A stretch of DNA of 64,000 nt from Otatea glauca (Eukaryota; Streptophyta; Magnoliopsida; Poales; Poaceae), in NCBI GenBank assembly GCA_036346275.1, contig CM070722.1, forward strand, positions 27,923,336-27,987,335, in the 5' to 3' direction. A program made the position numbers and the translations under genes. Below the pieces are notes generated by a model, which made no database searches, was not told the origin of the DNA, and saw nothing but the letters and a program-made list of their open reading frames with translations. The stretch's first letter is position 1; each line of letters opens with the position of its first letter. Shown piece after piece: positions 57,397-64,000 of this stretch.

Positions 57397-60300
57397 TGTA
57401 ACACCCTAAAATTTGCTCTAATTTAAATTTTGGCGTATTTTTTTTGAGAATTTCTGGGAATTTATTAGAATTTAAATTGGATTTATTCATTTTTTACCTT
57501 TCTTGAATTTAATTAAATTCATGCAAAGTTTTATTGGAAATATTTTATCTGAGTTCTAAATGTTCCAAAATATTTTCCAGAATTTTTCTGGATTTTTCCG
57601 GGTATTTTTGCTATTTATTTTGGCTTTGTTTAATTATCTATTTTGTTTTAATTAAAAAGGGTTTTAAAAACGCAAATGAATAGTACTGAGCCAGCCCAGC
57701 ACTGTGCTAAGCCCGGCCAAGTACCAGAAAACCTAGCCGCCGCGCATTCGGACCGTTGGATCGCGATCTAGCTGTTGTCGTCGCGCCACGTCACCCGCGC
57801 GCGTGAGCCTCGGATAGTCACGCTTGGACGGTCGTGATGGAGCCACGTCGACTCAGCCGAGCTCCATCGCCGGAGGAAACGGCGCCGAGCGTTACCGCCA
57901 TTTCCGCCGCCTGTAGCGCGCACGTCGAGGCGCTATTTAGTGCACCGTTGTCACCCCCGTGCTGCGCATTTCAAGACGCTCCCGTAGCACTAGCTCACGC
58001 CTCCCGAGACGCCTCCGTTTGCCCGCAAAAGCTCGCTGTAGTTGTTTCCTTTGCGTCGCCGCTATTCTTTGCCGTTTCCTTCGCCGTCGATCCATCTCCG
58101 CCGTCGCCGAGGTCACCGGATTACTCGTCGAGTCGAACCGCATCGAGTGAACCACTTCTTCACGTCGAAAAACCACCGAAGCGCCGTCGACTGCATCATC
58201 TTCCTCAGCTCCGGCCACTTCTATCCGCTACGCCGTCGCAGACCATTGCAAGCTTCATCAGCCATCCGATCTTCATCCAACCGCTGCGGTAAGTCCACGT
58301 CGCCCCTTTCTTGTTCTAGCCTCGTTTAGATTGTTAACCGTAGATCTTTCTTTGGACGGCTTGGATTAGATCAAGTGTCTGTGCTTAGATTAGATCTAGA
58401 CCTTCAGATCATCTTTGGACGCATAGGATAGCGCCGCGTCGCTTGGTTGCTTAGTAAACCGCTCGGATAACGTGCACCGTCGGATCGAATTTGTGCGGTA
58501 GAGATCTAAGCATTGTCGCGTAGTTTAGCCGTAGCCGTTCGATCGTAGATGCGCGGCTGTGATTGCGTCGAGCCCTCACCGAATCACGTGCGGCTGAGAT
58601 TGCGTCGAGCCCTCACCGAATCACGTGCGGACGCGTGCGCACATTGACTGAGGCAATGACCAGATCTCAGCCATTGATTCCAAACAGACCGTTGCGATCC
58701 CCCTGCGTGTCTGCGCGGAGATCGATGCGTCGCCAGTGTGCGTGGATGCGACCGTTGGATCTGTGAGAACTGATGGATGGCTGACGCGTGGCGCGCGATC
58801 TCCGAGGCATCGCCGAGCCGTGCGGGAGTGAGATCTGACCGTTGGTTGAGCGAACGGTCTGGATGTTGACATGTGTCGCGTCGGGATTGGTTGTGCATCA
58901 TCGCTGACGCCACGGCTTGCGTCAGCTGGTGCACAGGCACAGTGCCACCAGTCCACGGTGAACCAAAGCCCGATCGCGGACCCAGTCCATGGACCGAGGG
59001 GATGTGGCAGCCCCAGAGCATGCCACGTGTCAGATGACGTCATGCTGACGTCATTTCTCCAGAAAAATATTTTGGTCGAAATTCATTTCTGTGCTGACGT
59101 CATCATGATGCAATGCTGACGTCATAAATGCGATTTTTCAATATAAAAATAATTCGGAAAAATCGGATTTTCTAATTTCTGTATTTTCAGATTTTTATTC
59201 AAACTTCAAACGGCTATAACTTTTGCATTTTAACTCTGATTTGGGTGATTCAAATTTCTAAAAATTCATAAAATTGTGATCTCTTTAATGGTGAATTTTA
59301 TTTGAATTTTCGAGATCATTTAGTCTACTGTATTATTTATTTATTGCATATATTTTTTGTACGCGTAGACGCAAATTTGCCGGAAGGTTTCGCTCAAGAC
59401 CAAGCTTCGGAACACGACCAGCAACTCTTTGAAGGCAAGTGATGCTTTGACCATTTTGATCCCAGTTTCTAAATGTACTTTGCTTTGAAATTATGCATGC
59501 TAAATTAAGTAAAAATGGATTTAAACTACTTTGGGATAATGTAGGTAACCAACCCATTTTGTTACGCCACCTTGAGATTATTGATTGAATGCCCTAAATC
59601 ATTGTTCCCCTAAGTTTTATTGTATTAGTTGGATGTTAATATTGTGCCAACACGGGAGGCTAGACTGTGAGTAGATGCTTAGCCTTGCAACGAATCATGA
59701 ATGATCTTTCGGGAAAATGCTACAATGTTTATTAAAGAAATATTGAATGTATTTTGAAAGTGGTGTGATGATGCCACATGATGAGATTGAGGTACAGAGA
59801 CCTGTGTGGTTCTGTATCGATGTTGAGTTATTGCTGGTATGTGTTGCACAATAATCAACGGGGTGGGAAATGTTTTAGACTTGGGCAAGTGGCAAGAGGC
59901 TGTGTGCCAGGTGGGCCTGTGTGGCAATGGGTTGAAGAGTGATGTGAGTCTATGTGCCACATTGGGGCTGTGTGCCACTGTTGAGTGATGGAAGTCTTGT
60001 CTTGGTCAGTTAAGGACTTCACCTTGCAAGCCTTTGATCTGAGTCACCCGTACAACCACATGTCTGGTATGGGACGGACCTAGTTGATTAGGGTTCTTAT
60101 ATCTTTCCTCTGATACCTCAGGGTGACAGTACACAGGGTGTATATGTACGGGAGAGCGTACCTGTGCTACGGCTTGGTGCCCATCCAACGGTGATTGACC
60201 TGTCCGATACCTCGGCTCTGTGTGAGGGAAGTGCTAGTGAAGGCAATACCGGAGAGGTTCTTTGGTTAAGGTAGAGGTTCCTGAAAGGCTTTGTTACGGA

Positions 60301-61004
60301 CGATCACCTGTGTGGTGAATGGTTGTATCTTGTGGGTAAAGTGTACAACCTCTGCAGAGTGTCAAATCTATTCGAATAGCCGTGTCCGCGGTATTGGACA
60401 TTGCTCGGGGATTACAGTCAAGGGGTAGATCTTCAAAAACAAAATGTGGAAAGGGTGGTGTGTGCCGTTGTTAAAAATGAACTCATTAAGGTCAGGTGCC
60501 GAGAATCTTCAAGAAAAACTATTTGAAGAAATTAGTATTATTTATAACTGTTCCACTGCTTTAATATAAATAAGATACTGGTTTAAAAATGCTGTTTGAT
60601 GCAAAAGAACCAATTAAGCCAATCCTTCGAAATAAGCTTTGCATATTGTAATAGCGCTGCATTCTGTGCATTACTTGTTGAGTGCCTTGTGTACTCACCC
60701 CTCCTTGCTTATCAACCCCAACATCAGTGGAGGAGTCTACACCAGCGTGGGAGGAGTACAATGAGGATCCGGACAATTAGGGGGCAAGCCCAGTCGGTTG
60801 CCTGTGGCAAGATGAAGGCTTCCACGATATTTATTTTTATTCCGCTGCTATTTCATTTACTCTGAATAATGTAAGCCCTGCGTGGCTGATTTTATGTAAG
60901 GAGAGCATAAGGTCGTATAACTCAGTTTATATAAATGTTTGCACTATTTATTCTTATATCACTGTGAATGTCTGTGATGTGCAACCCTGTAAAGACTGTG
61001 TGTG
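57397..61004 (+). repeat. Tekay-type LTR of a second family, truncated by an inverted LTR
   Basis: Starts TGTAACACCC, then AT-rich, a GC-rich block (57680-59050) and the shared modules: exon-like sequence ending GGCAAGTG (59370-59440), CTTTGACCATTTTGATCC (59447), palindrome CTCTGCAGAG (60350-60359), hairpin-like GAGTGCCTTGTGTACTC (60680-60696) and GGTTGCCTGTGG (60797). It does not reach a normal TTACA end because an opposite-strand LTR begins at 61005. The 152-codon frame at 57834-58292 and others in the GC block are composition effects. Confidence 0.75.
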
Positions 61005-64000
61005 TGTAAGGACCCGAATCCACCGATTCGAACCCACTGTGTTTACCACACTAGTCCCAAGATCAACGCTAGTGCACACAGCTCAATATCGGTACATATC
61101 ATATCATACTCAACGATAATAGAATAATACTCCATTTATTGATATAGCTAAGTGTATGATCTTATGATCGACTTACATTATTAAGCCACGCAGGGCAAAA
61201 CTGGAAATATAAGCTAAGAATTAAGCAGCGGAAAGTAGAAAACATAGATAGCTCATCAGTTCACCACAGGCAACCGACAAGGCTCGGACCCTAATGACTC
61301 ATGTCCTCCTGGAACTCCTCCAACACAGGTGTAGATTCTTTGACTGTTGATTATTGTTGTTGGCAAGGGTGAGTACTTAAAGCACTCAACAAGTTGTGCA
61401 CAGAATGCAATTCTATGTAACTATATGTAAGGCTTATTCCAATGGATAGGCTATCATGGCTATTTTGCAATAAGCAGCATTTATGAACAAATATAATAAA
61501 TAGATTGTAAAGACTGTAAAACAAATAACAATAAATAGATTTAGTATTTCTCAAGTAAACCAAGTTTCCAATTCTAAGTTAAATTCCATTTTCCACATGG
61601 CATTCCGCCATCCCAACCAAGTTGTCCATTTAATTAAGCTAACCCTTAACTGTAATTCCCGAGCATTGCTCAATACCGCGAGCACGGCTATCCGAATAGT
61701 TTCACACTCTGCAGAGGTTATGCACTTTACCCACGTGATACAACCAAACACCACCAAGGTGAGTGATCATAACAAAGCATTTACAATGCGCTGGCTTAAC
61801 CCGGTACGACCCGCTAAGGTTTCAACACTTGTGGGACTGGTTACCACATCCAGGGCCCCCCTCTTGCGCCATGTGAATTACTCCATAACTCGGGAACTCA
61901 CACCGACCACGATAGTACCAAAGCTAAGACATTGCAAATTACTCAGCTAGGCTGGCCCATACCAGACATGTGGTTGCATGATTGACTCAGATCAAAGGCT
62001 TGCAAGGTTAAGTCCTTAGAGTGATCAAGGCAAGACATCCACATACCCTCTGCCCATCGGGCCCACCTTGGCATACTCGCCTCTTGTCACTTGCCCCAAT
62101 CTAAGTGAATATCACCCAAGTTGATTACCAAGCACCACGTGCCATCAACAATTCAACATCGTTGCGTGACATGACTTGCCACAACAACTCAATCTCATCG
62201 TGTGATCCCACATGACACACAAGTTCATAACATCGTTCCATATTCCATTAGTCAAGATTAATTATCAATGTCTCAATCACATGTGATGACGTGGCATGGC
62301 TAAGCAACTAATACGGTCTAACCATCCCATGTTGATTATTATTACTAACCAACTATAATGAACCAATCTTGGGTGACAATAGATCATGGCAACAATGACA
62401 AGGTAAGGTGTAGTTCAATCTGGATATTAACTAATCCCAATTTAATCGAAACAATTGTATATTTGAAATACGATGCAATAAAGTAAAATAAACATAGCAA
62501 TTTTATAAACATAGGTTCAACATGATCAAAGCACAACTTGCCTTGAATAGGTCCTGATCTTGATCCGAGCTTGCTCTTGAGTTGTCGGATCTTCCTCCAA
62601 GTGTCGCACAATTCAACGCCTACGCTGCATCAAGGAGAAAACAAATAAATACCAAAACAGAGAGCAAATGAACTCCAAAAATCAATTAAAATTCACAATT
62701 AAATAGATCTCAATTTTACAAATTTTTAAAAATTTGAATCACTCAAATCCGAGTTAAGATGCAAAAGATATAGCCTTTTGAAGTTTTAATAAATACTGAA
62801 AATACAGAAAATTAGAAAACCGAAATTAACAGAATTATTTTTAAACTGAAAAACCGATTTATGACGTCAGCGTGACCTCATGATGACGTCATCGTCACAG
62901 AATTTCCAATCGGATTATTTTCCAATTGAAAAATGCAATTATGACGCAAGCATGACGTCGGCCTTAACTGAACCAATCGTAACGCGACACGTGTCTCGGT
63001 GCACGATCGAGTCCACGGCGTGGCCGACCACGGTGAACCCGGTTCACGATGCCTCGGCACCAACGCTCGACACGCGGCGGCACGCAATTGGTTGCTGTGA
63101 CGGTGCGATTTGGCACGCACAGATTCGATCGGACGGCTACGATTCGATCTAGGGTTTGAACCACGTGTCCTTCATCCAAAGGCTTACCCCAAGATCCGAC
63201 AGTCGAATGCGAGCGCGAAGAAACGATGATGGTGCGACGGCGCCTTTCACTGGTGATGGAGAAGACGACCCACGGCGCGGCGCTCCGGCGGGCTTCTGGC
63301 GACGAGACGACGGGGATCCGAAGCGGCACGATTCGGCGAACTCGTTCCCGCAACCCAAACGACGGAAGACGGTGGATCGGCGACGTTCTCGGGCAAAAAC
63401 CGCGGCGGCTCCAAGCTTCAACTCCGGCGAGCTCGCGGCTGCGTTCTAAGGTTGTTCTCGAGGAACCACTCCGATCAAAAGCTGCGGCGCACGACTGCGA
63501 ACCTCGGGGCGCTACCCCCCTTATTTATAGCCCTCGACGGCCGCGTACGGCGCCTGGGATCCTAACCGACGCGGCGGCGGAGTCCATCTCGGATACGGTG
63601 GCGGCGCCAGAGTCCCGCTCGAAGACGACGCACAGCGACCGTCCATGTGGCGCAACGGACGCACCAGATTTCCCCGACGAGATCTAATCCGGACCGTCAC
63701 TTGGATCAATGGCTACGATTGGCTAGGGTTACGAAAAGACACGGCCAATCCTGTCCACGCGATCGCGATCCCACGTCTGGGCGAACTTGGCCACGTGGCA
63801 CGACGCAAGCCACACGATTGCAATCCAACGGGCCGACGCGATTCTCCTGGAATCCTGGGCTAACGGCCGCGCCACCCTGGGCCGCTTGTGCACAGTACAC
63901 GGGCCGAGCCCAGTACTGTTCACAGGGGTTTTTAAAGAGTTTTGAATTAAAATAATTACAAAAAATAACTGAATTCATTTTAGGCAATAAAAAATCAGGA
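61005..64000 (-). repeat. Tekay LTR in minus orientation, runs off the window
   Basis: Reverse complement of the LTR at 36685-39724: starts TGTAAGGACCC at 61005, palindrome at 61707-61716, exon-like sequence at about 62553-62636, GC-rich block 62990-63900 with a TATA-like box (TATAAATA on the minus strand near 63524). About 40-60 bases should remain beyond 64000. Solo LTR or one LTR of a full element cannot be told from this window. Confidence 0.85.

Noticed and set aside
57834..58292. 152-codon frame in an LTR
   Set aside because: GC-rich LTR block with several overlapping frames and no conserved domain; not kept in the related LTRs.
63226..63687. 153-codon plus-strand frame at the right edge
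   Set aside because: Lies antisense in the GC-rich block of a minus-strand LTR.

Overview
The window is plant nuclear DNA, most likely from a grass of the rice type. Nearly all of it is nested transposable elements in various stages of decay. The evidence is the element content (a Tat-clade Gypsy element with a plant-mobile-domain ORF, Tekay-type chromovirus long terminal repeats, a SIRE/Maximus-like Copia, an nDart-like hAT, Stowaway-like MITEs), long AT-rich LTRs with GC-rich leader blocks, and a relic of a plant GH9 endoglucanase. No intact host gene, rRNA or genuine tRNA gene was recognised. The species is inference.

Left half (1-34959): the outermost element is a minus-strand Tat-clade Ty3/Gypsy retrotransposon, open at the left edge, with a decayed pol (29221-33399), a partial gag and a plus-strand plant-mobile-domain ORF. 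A very large minus-strand element (1113-27695, 5-bp duplication ATCAG) is inserted in that ORF. It has LTRs of about 5.6 kb, a Tekay-like primer-binding site and polypurine tract, no reverse transcriptase or integrase, and one intact 416-residue ORF with six zinc-knuckle motifs. Its right-hand LTR is interrupted by a minus-strand Copia element (14203-25248, duplication ATAAT) with gag, a frameshifted protease, and integrase, RT and RNase H remains.

Middle (35141-47386): a non-autonomous hAT element (8-bp duplication GTCATGAA/GTTATGAA) holds a Gypsy LTR fragment and a purine-rich block. It is split by a plus-strand Tekay chromovirus (36685-46545) with a long coding region, a chromodomain, an extra upstream coiled-coil ORF and a 3' LTR that lost about 1.9 kb.

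Right part (47395-64000): a less repetitive stretch carries two Stowaway-like MITEs, a degenerate short-period array, a GH9 endoglucanase pseudogene split by a small LTR element whose LTR contains tRNA-like promoter boxes, and two LINE-like elements with related 3' ends, one with a perfect 12-bp duplication. The window ends in two Tekay-type LTRs in opposite orientation, the second inserted in the first and running off the edge.

How the parts relate: the giant-LTR element shares its leader after the primer-binding site, its polypurine region and several internal LTR modules with the Tekay chromovirus. It therefore looks like a non-autonomous partner that could be copied by a chromovirus supplying the enzymes, while keeping its own zinc-knuckle protein. 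This is the most interesting candidate system here.
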